This document shows, piece after piece, positions 10,451-19,466 of a stretch of DNA of 64,000 nucleotides. The notes under the pieces are model-generated. The model searched no databases. It was not told the DNA's origin and saw only the letters and a list, made by a program, of their open reading frames with translations. The stretch is from Intestinimonas butyriciproducens (lineage in GTDB: Bacteria; Bacillota; Clostridia; Oscillospirales; Oscillospiraceae), in contig NZ_CP011524.1 of NCBI RefSeq assembly GCF_004154955.1, positions 1 to 64,000 of the forward strand. Direction: 5' to 3'. Position 1 is the stretch's first letter. Every line of letters begins with the position of its first letter. Position numbers and translations under genes: made by a program.

Positions 10451-11390
10451 ACACCATTCCGAGAGAACGAAGAAGGTAGAGCCATCCCGTCAGAGTAAAG
10501 GCGCTCAGACAAGTGGTGAGCATGACGGTATTGGCGGTGAGGGCACCCTCATAGCCCAGATTCCGGGCCATAACAAAGCTGCTGGAGGTGGTAGCGGAGC
10601 CAAGCATGATAAGCACGGTCACCAGCTTGTCGGTACGGTACCCCAGAAGGACCGCCACGGGAAGAAAGAGGGCCACGAAAGCGATGAGCTTGAAAAAGCA
10701 GCAGACCATGGCCGGGGGCAGTTCCTCCCTGGCCCTGGCCGCGTCCACCGATGCGCCCAAACCAATGAGGCCCATAGGGGTAGCGACCCCCGCAAAGTTG
10801 GAGAGCGTCTTTTGAAAGATAACGGGCTGCGGGATCCGCAGCAGCGACCAGAGAATCCCGACCAGAATCCCGATCAGGATGGGATTGGAGGCCACATCCC
10901 AAAACGTCTTTTTGAGGAGCGCTCTTTCCAGCCGCCCGCGGCCTGGCCGCATCAGCGTGAGCACCAGCACCGCCGCGATGTTGTAAAGGGGCACGGCCCC
11001 AATGATCATCAGAGGGGCGGCTCCCGCGGTCCCGTAAATAGTCTCAATAAAGGCCACGCCCAGAAGAGCTACGCTGCTGCGATAGGAGGCCTGGACAAAC
11101 TCCCCCCGGATCTCCGCCGAGAACAGCCGGGAGACCAGGAGCACGGACAGGATGCTCACACCGGTGGTGAAGAGGCAGAAGAGGACGAAGGGGCCGTCCC
11201 AGACGGCGAAGAAGTCCGCCCCCGCCAGGTCTTTGAAAACCAGCGCCGGCAGCGCCGCCTTGAATACAAAGGCATTCATCTTATCGGCAAAGACTTTGTC
11301 CACAAGACCAATGCGCCGGAAGAAAAAGCCGACCGCCATCATGAGGAAGATGGGGACTGTGGCGTTGAGGCAGAAAATCAGATGTTCCAA
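10449..11390 (-). CDS. AEC-family (auxin efflux carrier-like) transporter
   Basis: This 313-residue integral membrane protein has about ten hydrophobic segments arranged in two halves. The N-terminal FLMMAVGFFFRRIGLVDK and the SNPILIGILVGILWSLL segment are typical of AEC permeases. Bacterial members move small organic acids such as malate or malonate, but the substrate cannot be read from sequence. It is the last gene before the shared terminator. The pentapeptide-repeat gene lies upstream on the same strand, 85 bases away. Confidence 0.85.
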   Translation of the reverse strand: MEHLIFCLNATVPIFLMMAVGFFFRRIGLVDKVFADKMNAFVFKAALPALVFKDLAGADFFAVWDGPFVLFCLFTTGVSILSVLLVSRLFSAEIRGEFVQASYRSSVALLGVAFIETIYGTAGAAPLMIIGAVPLYNIAAVLVLTLMRPGRGRLERALLKKTFWDVASNPILIGILVGILWSLLRIPQPVIFQKTLSNFAGVATPMGLIGLGASVDAARAREELPPAMVCCFFKLIAFVALFLPVAVLLGYRTDKLVTVLIMLGSATTSSSFVMARNLGYEGALTANTVMLTTCLSAFTLTGWLYLLRSLGMV

Positions 11391-11475
11391 GGGGAGGCGC
11401 CACCTTTCTTGGACTTTGACAGGAGATGAGGATGAGGCCGTGCTGCCGGGATTGGACAGATGGCCGGGGATCGGT

Positions 11476-12129
11476 CTACAGCTTTACCACAAGTCCCATC
11501 CGGCGGGAGAGCTCAGCGGCCTGATAGAGATCCACCACGGCGCCTTTGAGTTCATCGCAATGTTCGGAGAGGACAAGCGCGTCAATGGTGCAGGTGGTCA
11601 AATCCACATGTTCCAGCGGAGTGTGGAAAAAGTTCACCTGATTCAGATCACACTGCTGAAATTCCACACCGGTAAAAGTACAGCGGCTGAAAAAGGAACC
11701 GGTGAGAGCGGAACTGGAAAAGCGTACTTCCCGCAGCCGGCTCTGGTTCCAGTTGGCGGCGGAGAAGCGTCCCTGCTCCAAAAGACCGCGCCGCATCCGG
11801 CAGTTCTGAAGCCGGACGCCCAGGGCTTTTGTCTCATGGCAGGCGAACCGCAGCCAATAACTGTTTTCAAAATTTCCACCGGAGAGGTCACAGGTGTGGA
11901 AAGTAACGTCGGAAAAAGAAGTTCCAAACCAGTCGCAGTCCGGAAGCCGGCAGTGGTCAAAGACCACATCCTGCAAAACAAGGCCGCTGAGGTCCTCCCT
12001 CTCCAGCTGGAGATCCCGGATCAAGAGGCCGGAGAGCTCCTCGTCCTCCTCCCGTGCCCTGCGGGCAAGGGCCGGAAAATCATCAACAGGCTGTGGAAAT
12101 TTTGTGTGTATAGGTTCAGACTGTGCCAT
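11476..12129 (-). CDS. Pentapeptide-repeat protein
   Basis: I start this 217-residue protein at the ATG at 12129 because AAGGAGG lies eight bases before it. A TTG 18 bases upstream would overlap the ribosome-binding site. The central part is built of five-residue units with a central Leu/Phe (for example CDLSG, CDLNQ, FTGVEF), which fold as a right-handed quadrilateral beta-helix. No signal peptide is seen, so it is cytosolic. Some family members mimic DNA and protect gyrase (Qnr, MfpA), but nothing here proves that role. Confidence 0.8.
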   Translation of the reverse strand: MAQSEPIHTKFPQPVDDFPALARRAREEDEELSGLLIRDLQLEREDLSGLVLQDVVFDHCRLPDCDWFGTSFSDVTFHTCDLSGGNFENSYWLRFACHETKALGVRLQNCRMRRGLLEQGRFSAANWNQSRLREVRFSSSALTGSFFSRCTFTGVEFQQCDLNQVNFFHTPLEHVDLTTCTIDALVLSEHCDELKGAVVDLYQAAELSRRMGLVVKL

Positions 12130-12218
12130 GGCGGCTGCCTCCTTCAAAAGGGCCGCCGGAGGATCCTATCGTCCCACGGCGGCCTTGTCTCATTTTGCGC
12201 CGCATCCCGCGGTTTTGC

Positions 12219-14090
12219 TCAGGATATGCTGTCATAGGCGAAGTGCCTGCGCCAGTAATACTGCAGCATGTGATAGTCGTCCACCAGAGCCTGGCCCTCC
12301 GGCGTCAAGGCGGCGGTGAGCCTGCCGTCCTCCACGTAGAGACCGGTGGGGGTGTTGATGACCGGCACCTGGTCCATCACCTGCTGGGTGGCCTGCATAA
12401 AGGCGTTCCCATCCCAGCCGCACTGGCGAAAGACCTCGTTCATCAAAAAGTTGGGGCTGATGGTGGGGCCCTGTCCGGTAAAATCCCGGTCCAGCGCCTC
12501 TTTGGCGGCATCATTGGCCCAGATGAGGTAGCGGGTGGAGTAGTAGTTGTAAAACCCCTCCTCTGTGGAGAAGTCCAGATCCAACCCTATGGCCTTATAT
12601 ACCGCGTTGCCGTCTCCCAGCCAGGGGTTGTGGTCCCCAAAGACCACGATGACCACCGCTTCGCTCTCCCCGCGGAAATAATCGAAGAAGGCTTTCAGAT
12701 TCTGGTTGGTATTATAGATTGACCCAAAGTAATTGTTCAGGATATTTCGTTCCGCATCGGTGTAATCCCCGCCCAGCACATAATCATAGCCGTCCTCCCA
12801 CCAGAGTGTGTCGTCGCTGTATGGGCCGTGGCCCTGATAGGTGAGGTCATAGGTGAAAACCGGCTTGCCCAGGGCCTTGTTCGCCTCCCATAGCTGGATG
12901 AGCTCCGGGAAGAAGAGATCGTCATACCCCACGTCTCCGCCTGTCATCGGCGAAAAATAGTTTTCCACAAACTTGTAGTCCTCAAAGCCCAGGTTCCGGT
13001 TGATGTTTTCCCGGTTGTAGAACCAGGCATAGCAGGGATGGGCCCCGGTGACGGTGTACCCCTGGCTCCTGAAATACCAGGGATAGGAGTTGCTGAGACT
13101 GCGGAAGGAACCCAGGCGGGAGAACCCGGTGAGAAAACAGCGCTCGGAGTCCACGGTGCCCCCGGCAAAGATATTGGTGATGAGGTTTCCCGTGACACTT
13201 TCAGCCTCCAGGGCGTGGTAGTCCTCGTACACCTTGGGATCCAGCTCTGGTACGCCGTATTTGGTAAAGTCGTCGTAGGATTCCAGCATGATGGAGAGGA
13301 CTGATACCTTTTGCTCTTCCGGAATATCCGCGTCCTCATAGGCGGAGAGGATGGACTGGGCCCGTTTTTCATCATAGCCGTCGGGAGGCGCATCGGAGGC
13401 GGACTTCACACTGTAAAGAAAGGGGTAGACGAAGCCCTTGGAGGTATAGACCTGGGTGGCCGACCAGCGGTTGATGAGAGCGTAATTTTCCGTGCGGTTA
13501 TTGTAGATATCGTCGCTCTGTATGAGCGCAGAGAGGGGAAAGCACAACACCAGGGCCAGGGTAAAGCCCAGATACCGCAACCTGCCGCGGGGCCGCCACC
13601 GGGCACAGAAGTGGAGCGCCGCCCAGCCCAGCACCACCAGGAGGAGGGCGGCCGCCATGGTCTTGGTCAGAAAGAGCTGGTATTTCCCCGCCATGTTGCC
13701 CGCCTCCTTGAGGAGAAGCAGGTCCTCAAACATCAAAGGATCATTGCGGAACTGAAGCTTGAACCAGCTTGCTATGGTAAGGCCCAGTACGATGACAGCG
13801 GTGATGCCGTAGCTGAGGCCGGCCCGGCCCAGAAGAAAGTAGAGCATCAACCCCAGCAGCAGCACTGGCGCCAGATTCAAAAAGGCGATGAGGGGGTGCT
13901 GAAAATAACTCAGAAGCATGGCCTTGCGGTTGACGACAGCGGCAAACAGAAGTGAGAGCCCGCCGATGCCCAAGAAGCTGCAGAAGACAAGCCCTATGTT
14001 CCAAAACCAGAACAGGAGCTTTTTCCACACAGGCCAGTGAGAGGGGGGACATGGCTGAAAAAGTACAATTTTTTTCATAGTATTTACCAT
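12219..14090 (-). CDS. LtaS-like membrane phosphoglycerol transferase/sulfatase
   Basis: This protein of about 623 residues has five N-terminal membrane helices followed by an extracellular sulfatase-fold domain, the architecture of lipoteichoic-acid synthase. GGTVDSERCFLTGF aligns with the LtaS nucleophile threonine region. GAHPCYAWFYNRENINR matches the LtaS segment just before GFEDY, and VFGDHNPWLG is the C-terminal metal-binding FGDH motif. It probably transfers phosphoglycerol or a related group onto a surface polymer. The start is uncertain: ATG 14090 or ATG 14078, neither with a strong ribosome-binding site. Confidence 0.85.
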   Translation of the reverse strand: MVNTMKKIVLFQPCPPSHWPVWKKLLFWFWNIGLVFCSFLGIGGLSLLFAAVVNRKAMLLSYFQHPLIAFLNLAPVLLLGLMLYFLLGRAGLSYGITAVIVLGLTIASWFKLQFRNDPLMFEDLLLLKEAGNMAGKYQLFLTKTMAAALLLVVLGWAALHFCARWRPRGRLRYLGFTLALVLCFPLSALIQSDDIYNNRTENYALINRWSATQVYTSKGFVYPFLYSVKSASDAPPDGYDEKRAQSILSAYEDADIPEEQKVSVLSIMLESYDDFTKYGVPELDPKVYEDYHALEAESVTGNLITNIFAGGTVDSERCFLTGFSRLGSFRSLSNSYPWYFRSQGYTVTGAHPCYAWFYNRENINRNLGFEDYKFVENYFSPMTGGDVGYDDLFFPELIQLWEANKALGKPVFTYDLTYQGHGPYSDDTLWWEDGYDYVLGGDYTDAERNILNNYFGSIYNTNQNLKAFFDYFRGESEAVVIVVFGDHNPWLGDGNAVYKAIGLDLDFSTEEGFYNYYSTRYLIWANDAAKEALDRDFTGQGPTISPNFLMNEVFRQCGWDGNAFMQATQQVMDQVPVINTPTGLYVEDGRLTAALTPEGQALVDDYHMLQYYWRRHFAYDSIS

Positions 14091-14115
14091 TTCTTTACAT
14101 TCGTAGAGAGAAAAA

Positions 14116-14159
14116 GGACATGGAGCGGCGGCCCAGAGCAAGGGCCGCCGCTCATGTCC
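14116..14159 (-). terminator. Terminator after glyS
   Basis: On the minus strand the long stem of GGACATGAGCGGCGGCC and its near-complement (one bulge) is followed by CCTTTTTCTC. It sits between the glyS stop and the LtaS-like gene. No room is left for a separate promoter, so the downstream gene may depend on readthrough. Confidence 0.85.
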
Positions 14160-14194
14160 GCTCAAAGACGGAGCTTCTGTGCAGGGTGGTCGTG

Positions 14195-15616
14195 TCAGAA
14201 CGCCACGCCCCGGGCGATATAATCCTTCAGTTCGCTGATGGGCAGACGGATCTGCTCCATGGAATCACGATCCCGGACCGTCACACAGTGGTCGGCGGGG
14301 GTTTTTTCATCACCCACGGTCTGGAAATCCACCGTGATACAGAAGGGCGTGCCGATCTCGTCCTGGCGGCGATAGCGCTTACCGATAGAGCCGGCCTCGT
14401 CGTAGTCCACCATAAAGTCCTTGGAGAGCTGTGCATAGATATCCTGGGCGGCGGGCCCAAGCTTTTTGGAGAGAGGCAGCACAGCGCACTTGAAGGGGGC
14501 AAGGGCGGGGTGGAAGTGCATGACCACACGGGTGTCGTTCTTTTCGGCGTCCACCACCTCCTCGTCGTAGGCCTCCACCAGGAAAGCCAGCGTGACACGG
14601 TCGGCGCCCAGGGAGGGTTCGATGACATAGGGGATATAGTGCTCGTTCTTTTCCTGGTCGAAATAGGTGAGGTCCTTGCCGGAGTGCTCCTGATGCTGCT
14701 TGAGGTCATAATCGGTGCGGTCGGCCACGCCCCAGAGCTCGCCCCAGCCGAAGGGGAACATAAACTCAAAGTCCGTGGTGGCCTTGGAGTAGAAGGCGAG
14801 CTCCTCCGGCTCGTGATCCCGGAGGCGCAGATTCTCATCCTTAATGTGAAGGCTCAGCAGCCAGTCGTGGCAGAAGTTGCGCCAGTACTGGAACCACTCC
14901 AGATCGGTGCCGGGCTGGCAGAAGAACTCCAGTTCCATCTGCTCAAATTCCCGGATGCGGAAGATGAAGTTACCGGGTGTGATCTCGTTGCGAAAGCTTT
15001 TGCCTACCTGGCACACACCGAAGGGAAGCTTTTTCCGGGTGGTGCGCTGGATAGCGGGGAAGTTCACAAAGATGCCCTGAGCGGTCTCAGGCCGGAGGTA
15101 GACCTCGGTGGAGGAGTCCTCGGTGACGCCCTGATGGGTCTTGAACATCAGGTTGAACTTGCGGATATCGGTGAAGTCGGACTTTCCGCAGCCGGGACAG
15201 GTCACGTTGTTGTCCCGGATAAAGGATACCAGATCCTCGTTGGTCATGGCCTCCACATTGACGTCCGTCCGGCCCTGCTCCCCGCACCAGGTCTCAATGA
15301 GCTTGTCGGCCCGGTGGCGCATTTTGCAGGCCTTGCAGTCGATGAGGGGATCGTTGAAGGTGGTCACATGTCCGGAGGCCACCCAGACTTCCGGGTTCAT
15401 CAGGATGGCGGCATCCAGGCCCACGTTATAGGGATTTTCCTGCACAAATTTTTTCCACCAGGCCCGCTTTACATTGTTCTTGAGTTCCACGCCCAGGGGA
15501 CCGTAGTCCCAAGAGTTGGCAAGGCCGCCATAGATCTCGCTTCCGGGATAGACGAAGCCCCGGCCCTTGCAGAGAGCGACGATCTTTTCCATGGTCTTCT
15601 CTGTGTTTTTCATCAT
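14195..15616 (-). CDS. glyS: Glycyl-tRNA synthetase, single-chain dimeric type
   Basis: This enzyme charges tRNA-Gly. The 473-residue protein is the alpha2-type class II enzyme, not the two-gene alpha2beta2 type. It starts [20 protein letters not shown], contains [20 protein letters not shown] (motif 1 region) and [12 protein letters not shown], and has the anticodon-binding domain after the [11 protein letters not shown] segment. GAGGAG lies six bases before the ATG. Transcription begins at a good sigma-A promoter and passes a T-box, so it should respond to uncharged tRNA-Gly. Confidence 0.97.
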   Translation of the reverse strand: MMKNTEKTMEKIVALCKGRGFVYPGSEIYGGLANSWDYGPLGVELKNNVKRAWWKKFVQENPYNVGLDAAILMNPEVWVASGHVTTFNDPLIDCKACKMRHRADKLIETWCGEQGRTDVNVEAMTNEDLVSFIRDNNVTCPGCGKSDFTDIRKFNLMFKTHQGVTEDSSTEVYLRPETAQGIFVNFPAIQRTTRKKLPFGVCQVGKSFRNEITPGNFIFRIREFEQMELEFFCQPGTDLEWFQYWRNFCHDWLLSLHIKDENLRLRDHEPEELAFYSKATTDFEFMFPFGWGELWGVADRTDYDLKQHQEHSGKDLTYFDQEKNEHYIPYVIEPSLGADRVTLAFLVEAYDEEVVDAEKNDTRVVMHFHPALAPFKCAVLPLSKKLGPAAQDIYAQLSKDFMVDYDEAGSIGKRYRRQDEIGTPFCITVDFQTVGDEKTPADHCVTVRDRDSMEQIRLPISELKDYIARGVAF

Positions 15617-15890
15617 AAGACACTCCTCATTTCACCTTAGATAGTATGGACGAAAACCAAAAAACGCCCTGAGCCATGAAGGCTCAGGGCGAACTTCTGT
15701 CCGTGGTGCCACCTGAATTCGGGGCCTGGAGAGGCTCCGCGCTCTTGCCCCGGTAACGGCGGGGTCCGGCAGGGCATTTCCGCCCCGCGGCTCATGGGCG
15801 CCTTGGGCGCGTCCCAGGGGGCCTCACACCTTCCGGCCCCTCTCTTCTGCTGGAGATCGCGCCTACTCTTCCCGGTCATTGCCAATGTTC
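15617..15890 (-). promoter_or_regulatory. T-box riboswitch leader of glyS
   Basis: The roughly 270-nt leader has the T-box parts in order. Stem I has the AGTA loop followed by GGCGCG, which pairs with CGCGCC. The specifier triplet GGC (glycine) is at 15802-15800 right after that arm, and the distal AGAGAG and GGTGTGA motifs are present. The antiterminator T-box AGGTGGCACCACGG is at 15714-15701. A terminator hairpin CGCCCTGAGCC/GGCTCAGGGCG (15691-15665) with CGTTTTTT follows. The bulge reads TGGC where glycine T-boxes usually have TGGA. Confidence 0.95.
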
Positions 15891-15896
15891 TGGGGT

Positions 15897-15925
15897 ATTT
15901 TATCATCTTTTTTCCACTCCGTCAA
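15897..15925 (-). promoter_or_regulatory. Sigma-A promoter of glyS
   Basis: On the minus strand TTGACG (15925-15920) and TAAAAT (15902-15897) are separated by exactly 17 bases. This would start transcription about 7 bases before the first T-box stem. Confidence 0.85.
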
Positions 15926-16021
15926 GGCCGTTACACTTTCTTTCCGCTTTGTCATCCAAATGTAACAACTGGAGGCGGGGCCAGTGCTATACTGAAAAAA
16001 ACAGAAACGGGAGGTATCCAG

Positions 16022-17254
16022 ATGAAACGACGGCTGATGGCCATGGGGCTGCTCCTTACGTGGGCCCTTGCCTGGGGTTCCTCCGCCCTGGCGGCGGAGG
16101 AGACGGAGGTGGAGGTCACTCTGAACGGATTTGAGATAGAGTTGGAGCACCCCATTTTGGCGTGGAAGGGGAGCACGATGGTCCCGGTGGAAGAATTTTG
16201 CCGGAGCCTGGGGGGAGATGTCCAGACCGCCTCCTGGGACAGCTCTCCCCTGCCCGGCGGCATCCTGTACCGTTGGGCCGAGGACGGCTCCGGTGTGCTC
16301 ACGGTGGAATGGTATGACCGGACAGTGATCCTCACGCCGGGAAAAGAGGGTGCCGCGTTCCGGGACGGAGTGCTCTATGCCCCTCTGCGCCCCCTGGCGG
16401 AGGCGCTGGGGCTCACGGTGGAGTGGACTGGCGTGGTGGAGCTCTCCTATCCCAAGCGACAGGTATATGCCGAGAGTTTGGAGGAGCTGTTCAACGCAGT
16501 GGCTCCCGATACCGAGATCGCGCTGGCACAGGGGGAGTACTCCTTCGCGGACATGGATGTGGAGGCGATCCACAATCCTTATGTCCTGGTGGATTACGAC
16601 GTATTTGATACCGCCACAGGGGAATACAATACCGGGGCGGTCTATCAGGTGGTCATCCAAAATGTCCGGGACCTGACGATCACCACCGGGAATTACCCGA
16701 CGCCGACCCGGATCTCTACCCCGTGGGCCTACGCGGATGTGTGGCGGTTTGAAAACTGCCGTCGGATAGAGCTGGTGTCGGGAATCGCCGTCCACGACGT
16801 GGAGCCGGGCTTTTGTGCGGGCAACTGTGTGGAGCTGGAGAACTGCCGGGATGTCAACCTCCTCGAACTCACGCTGGATGGGAGTGGGGCCTATGGCCTG
16901 TGCGCCATTAACTGCCGGAATGTGGGCCTGTACAGCAGCGTCATCCAGAACTGCACTTATGGAGCGGTCAGTCTGTGGGATTCCAAGGACATAGAGCTTT
17001 TGAACTGCCGCATCCGCGACTGTACCGGGTGTTTCCACCTGCTGGAGGTCTGTAATACCTCCGATGTCCGTCTGTGGGAGTGCTACGCTATTGAGGGAAA
17101 CTCCGCCGGTACTCTGGTAGAGAGTACTTACGGGAGTCAAAACGTGGTGTTTGACCGCTGCCATTTCGGAGAAAACGACTTTGGAGGGATAAACGGCTAT
17201 GGCTGGCAGAGCTCCGGCGGCGCAGTGTTTGTGGACTGCACCGGGCTCAGCTGA
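16022..17254 (+). CDS. Secreted right-handed beta-helix protein with copper-amine-oxidase-like N-domain
   Basis: This 410-residue protein starts at ATG 16022 behind GGGAGG. It has a Sec signal peptide ending at ALA-AEE (residues 1-24). Residues about 30-135 form a copper-amine-oxidase N-terminal-like repeat domain (VPVEEFCRSLGG, YAPLRPLAEALGL), often found on surface proteins. The rest is a series of beta-helix rungs (ENCRDVNLLELTLDGS, NCRNVGLYSSVIQNC) as in NosD/pectate-lyase folds. An extended -10 (TGCTATACT) lies about 30 bases upstream. The last 8 bases overlap the convergent gpr gene. The ligand is unknown. Confidence 0.8.
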   Translation: MKRRLMAMGLLLTWALAWGSSALAAEETEVEVTLNGFEIELEHPILAWKGSTMVPVEEFCRSLGGDVQTASWDSSPLPGGILYRWAEDGSGVLTVEWYDRTVILTPGKEGAAFRDGVLYAPLRPLAEALGLTVEWTGVVELSYPKRQVYAESLEELFNAVAPDTEIALAQGEYSFADMDVEAIHNPYVLVDYDVFDTATGEYNTGAVYQVVIQNVRDLTITTGNYPTPTRISTPWAYADVWRFENCRRIELVSGIAVHDVEPGFCAGNCVELENCRDVNLLELTLDGSGAYGLCAINCRNVGLYSSVIQNCTYGAVSLWDSKDIELLNCRIRDCTGCFHLLEVCNTSDVRLWECYAIEGNSAGTLVESTYGSQNVVFDRCHFGENDFGGINGYGWQSSGGAVFVDCTGLS

Positions 17255-18152
17255 GGAAGAGCTCCACATCCTCCACAGTAAGGCCGCTTTGCAGGGCTAG
17301 ATTGATCCCGAATCCGATGACCTTGGCCATGTCGGAGACCCTCTGATCGATATCCCGGGGCGTTACCATAAGGCTGCCGCCCTCCCCCGCCAGCGCGGCG
17401 GGGTCCAGCTCTCCCTTTCCGGCCTCCTCCAGAATATCGGCGGCCAGGGTGGCCCCGTCCACCACGGTGGGGACGCCGATGGCGATGACCGGAACGCCCA
17501 GGGTCTCCCGGTTCAGCGCCGCCCTGTGATTGCCCACGCCGGAGCCGGGGACGATACCCGTGTCGGCAAGCTGTACGGTGGTGCAGACCCGCTTGAGGCT
17601 GCGGGAGGCAAGGGCGTCCACCGCGATCACACAGGCGGGATGGATCCGTTCCGTCACCGCCCTTACCAGTTCACCGCTCTCCACGCCGGTGGTGCCCAGC
17701 ACCCCGGCCGCCAGGGCGGCCACAGGGCGGAAAGCCCCGAAGTGCTCCGGCACCTGCTCCACCAAGTGGCGGGTGACCATCGTGTGGTCCGCCGCGCCTG
17801 GCCCCACCGCGTCGGGTGTGATGGCCCGGTTGCCCAGACCCACCACCAGAGCTGGAGCACCCTGGGGCAGCTTCAAAAGGCCGGAGAGCTCCCCGGCCAG
17901 CGCCCTGGCCGCGCGGGGAAAGGCGTCCTCCTCCCGCCTGGCCAGAGCGGAAAGATCCAGCGTAATATAGGTCCCCTGCGGTTTTCCCAAGGCCTGGACG
18001 CCGGCTTCATTGAGGATCTCCACCCGGGTCACCGGATAGCCCTCCCGCTCTTCCTCCCTCGCCCGCACGCCCTCCAGTTCCGTCTCGGCCTCCGCCGACT
18101 CGCTCCACAGCTCTCTGGCCTCCAAAGCCAGGTCCGTCCGCCGTTTCAGCAT
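17247..18152 (-). CDS. gpr: Spore germination protease GPR
   Basis: GPR is the aspartate-type (A25) protease that degrades small acid-soluble proteins when spores germinate. The 301-residue protein begins MLKRRTDLALEA, the conserved RTDLA entry. It has the two family Asp residues in ITPDAVGP (Asp114) and VDALASRSL (Asp179), plus DTGIVPGSGVGNHR. I start at ATG 18152 with AAGGGGGA upstream. No clear sigma-G promoter could be picked out. It is the best evidence in the window for a spore-forming host. Confidence 0.94.
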   Translation of the reverse strand: MLKRRTDLALEARELWSESAEAETELEGVRAREEEREGYPVTRVEILNEAGVQALGKPQGTYITLDLSALARREEDAFPRAARALAGELSGLLKLPQGAPALVVGLGNRAITPDAVGPGAADHTMVTRHLVEQVPEHFGAFRPVAALAAGVLGTTGVESGELVRAVTERIHPACVIAVDALASRSLKRVCTTVQLADTGIVPGSGVGNHRAALNRETLGVPVIAIGVPTVVDGATLAADILEEAGKGELDPAALAGEGGSLMVTPRDIDQRVSDMAKVIGFGINLALQSGLTVEDVELFLS

Positions 18153-18264
18153 AGCAGCCCATCCCCCTTCAACGCAAGATATAGTAGTATCCTGCAAATT
18201 TACTTCTATTTTTAGCGTATGGGAGACAGATATTCAAAAATCGCAGAAAAAGTGAAAAAATAGG

Positions 18265-18319
18265 TTGCAATTTTCGGCTCGGGCTGGTAAAATAGATACC
18301 TGCACGGGCAGGACCCGTG
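18265..18319 (+). promoter_or_regulatory. rpsT promoter and 5-prime UTR hairpin
   Basis: TTGCAA (18265-18270) and TAAAAT (18288-18293) are 17 bases apart. The short leader then holds an inverted repeat CACGGG/CCCGTG (18303-18308 and 18314-18319) shortly before the ribosome-binding site. Such a stem could serve translational feedback by S20, which is inference. Confidence 0.75.
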
Positions 18320-18352
18320 AAATTTGAGATACCATCGGAGGAGGTGTTTGGT

Positions 18353-18616
18353 TTGCCGAATATCAAGTCTGCCAAGAAGCGCGTACTGGTCAACGAGACC
18401 AAGGCGGCCCGGAACAAGGCGGCCAAGTCTGCGCTGAAGACCCAGATCAAGAAGTTTGACGCCGTGGTGGCCGAAGGCAACCGCAGCGAGGCCGATAGCG
18501 TCTATAAGACCACGGTCAAGGCCATCGACAAGGCTGCTGCTAAGGGCCTGCTGCACAAGAACAACGCGGCCAACAAGAAGAGCGCCATGACCATCAAGCT
18601 GAACAAGCTGGCCTGA
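18353..18616 (+). CDS. rpsT: 30S ribosomal protein S20
   Basis: S20 binds 16S rRNA early in small-subunit assembly. The protein from TTG 18353 is 87 residues (MPNIKSAKKRVLVNETK), the usual S20 N-terminus, with strong Lys/Ala-rich helices throughout. GGAGGAGG at 18337-18344 is eight bases before this TTG, which decides the start. It is a single-gene transcript with its own promoter and terminator. Confidence 0.95.
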   Translation: MPNIKSAKKRVLVNETKAARNKAAKSALKTQIKKFDAVVAEGNRSEADSVYKTTVKAIDKAAAKGLLHKNNAANKKSAMTIKLNKLA

Positions 18617-18635
18617 GTGGAACTTCTGCAAAACA

Positions 18636-18664
18636 AACCGCCTGCGAAAGCAGGCGGTTTTTGT
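18636..18664 (+). terminator. rpsT terminator
   Basis: AACCGCCTGC-GAAA-GCAGGCGGTT (18636-18659) is a perfect stem with a tetraloop followed by TTTTG. Confidence 0.93.
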
Positions 18665-18681
18665 GTCCCGAGACAGAAAGA

Positions 18682-18716
18682 AAAAGCCGCCCGAATGTAA
18701 ATTCCGGGCGGCTTTT
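18682..18716. terminator. Terminator of the lexA operon
   Basis: The stem of AAAAGCCGCCCG and CGGGCGGCTTTT with a short AT-rich loop is flanked by A and T runs. It is 8 bases past the stop of the small membrane protein that ends the minus-strand lexA operon and can also back up rpsT termination. Confidence 0.85.
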
Positions 18717-18723
18717 GTTTCTA

Positions 18724-18957
18724 TCAGGTCTCGCGTTCCGTTCTGGTTAGGCACTCCAGTAGTCTGACCATCAGGGGAAGGTAGGTCCCCACAAAGAGGA
18801 AGGAGCCCAAGAGGGCTGCGGGCTTTTTCCATCGAAAGGGAACGCTTAGTCCCAAAAGGGTCCCCATGGCCAGGAGACAGACCTTCAGGGCGGCCATGTC
18901 CTCCAGATCCATATCCCTGAGCATGAGCCGCCCTGCGGCACACCAGTTTTTCAACAT
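18724..18957 (-). CDS. Small two-helix membrane protein
   Basis: This 77-residue protein is started at ATG 18957, eight bases after AAAGGAG and overlapping the ogt stop codon. It has an N-terminal amphipathic part with DLEDMAALKVCLLAMGTLLG, then two hydrophobic segments. The ALKxCLxxxGxLxG pattern recurs in short clostridial proteins that databases sometimes call phosphate-permease-like; I know of no proven function. It is the last gene of the lexA-VOC-ogt operon. Confidence 0.7.
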   Translation of the reverse strand: MLKNWCAAGRLMLRDMDLEDMAALKVCLLAMGTLLGLSVPFRWKKPAALLGSFLFVGTYLPLMVRLLECLTRTERET

Positions 18958-19427
18958 CAGGGGCACTCCTTTCCACGCTCCAGTTTCAATAGGGAACGTT
19001 TTAATTCCAGGCCGCCGGCATAGCCGGTCAGGGTCCCGTCCGCACCCACCACCCGGTGGCAGGGAATAAAAATGGGGATGGGATTGCGGTGGTTGGCCTG
19101 TCCTACGGCCCGGACCGCCTTTGGGCTTCCCACAGCCGCCGCGATCTGCCCATAGGTCCGGGTCTCACCAAAGGGGATGGCCTCCAGGGCACGCCAGACC
19201 TGCCGCTGAAAGGGCGTGCCTCCCTCCGGGGCCAGGGAGAGGGAAAAGGCTGTGTGGCGGCCCGCCAAATACTCCAGTAGCTGCCGCCGCGCCTCTGAGA
19301 GCACGGGCGTTTCGTGCTCCGCGATGCGGGGCGTCGGATCACCGGGCAGATACAGCCGGATGATATGGCCGGCTTCTCCACCGAGAAAAAAGGTCCCCAA
19401 GCGGCTGGGGACGGAGAGCAGCTCCAC
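18957..19427 (-). CDS. ogt: Methylated-DNA--protein-cysteine methyltransferase
   Basis: This suicide enzyme repairs O6-alkylguanine by moving the alkyl group to its own cysteine. The active site IPCHRVVGADG is intact, and the helix-turn-helix that inserts into the minor groove (YGQIAAAVGSPKAVRAVG) precedes it. I start at GTG 19427 because AAAGGAGG lies nine bases upstream, giving 156 residues. A TTG 33 bases further up would start before that site. The gene is third in a run led by lexA, which suggests SOS-linked expression. Confidence 0.92.
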   Translation of the reverse strand: MELLSVPSRLGTFFLGGEAGHIIRLYLPGDPTPRIAEHETPVLSEARRQLLEYLAGRHTAFSLSLAPEGGTPFQRQVWRALEAIPFGETRTYGQIAAAVGSPKAVRAVGQANHRNPIPIFIPCHRVVGADGTLTGYAGGLELKRSLLKLERGKECP

Positions 19428-19466
19428 AGGAAACGACCTCCTTTCCACAGGGCAAAACAAGACATC

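Noticed and set aside
10050-11429. A plus-strand frame of 459 codons running out of rnhA through the AEC gene
   Set aside because: It crosses a strong terminator and overlaps two well-supported genes in the wrong frame or strand.
15794-16021. An upstream extension of the beta-helix protein
   Set aside because: The extension is the complement of the glyS T-box and its promoter. ATG 16022 has the ribosome-binding site and begins a proper signal peptide.
18153-18264. A sigma-G promoter for gpr
   Set aside because: GAATA-like and CAT-like pieces occur but not at the required spacing, so no call was made.
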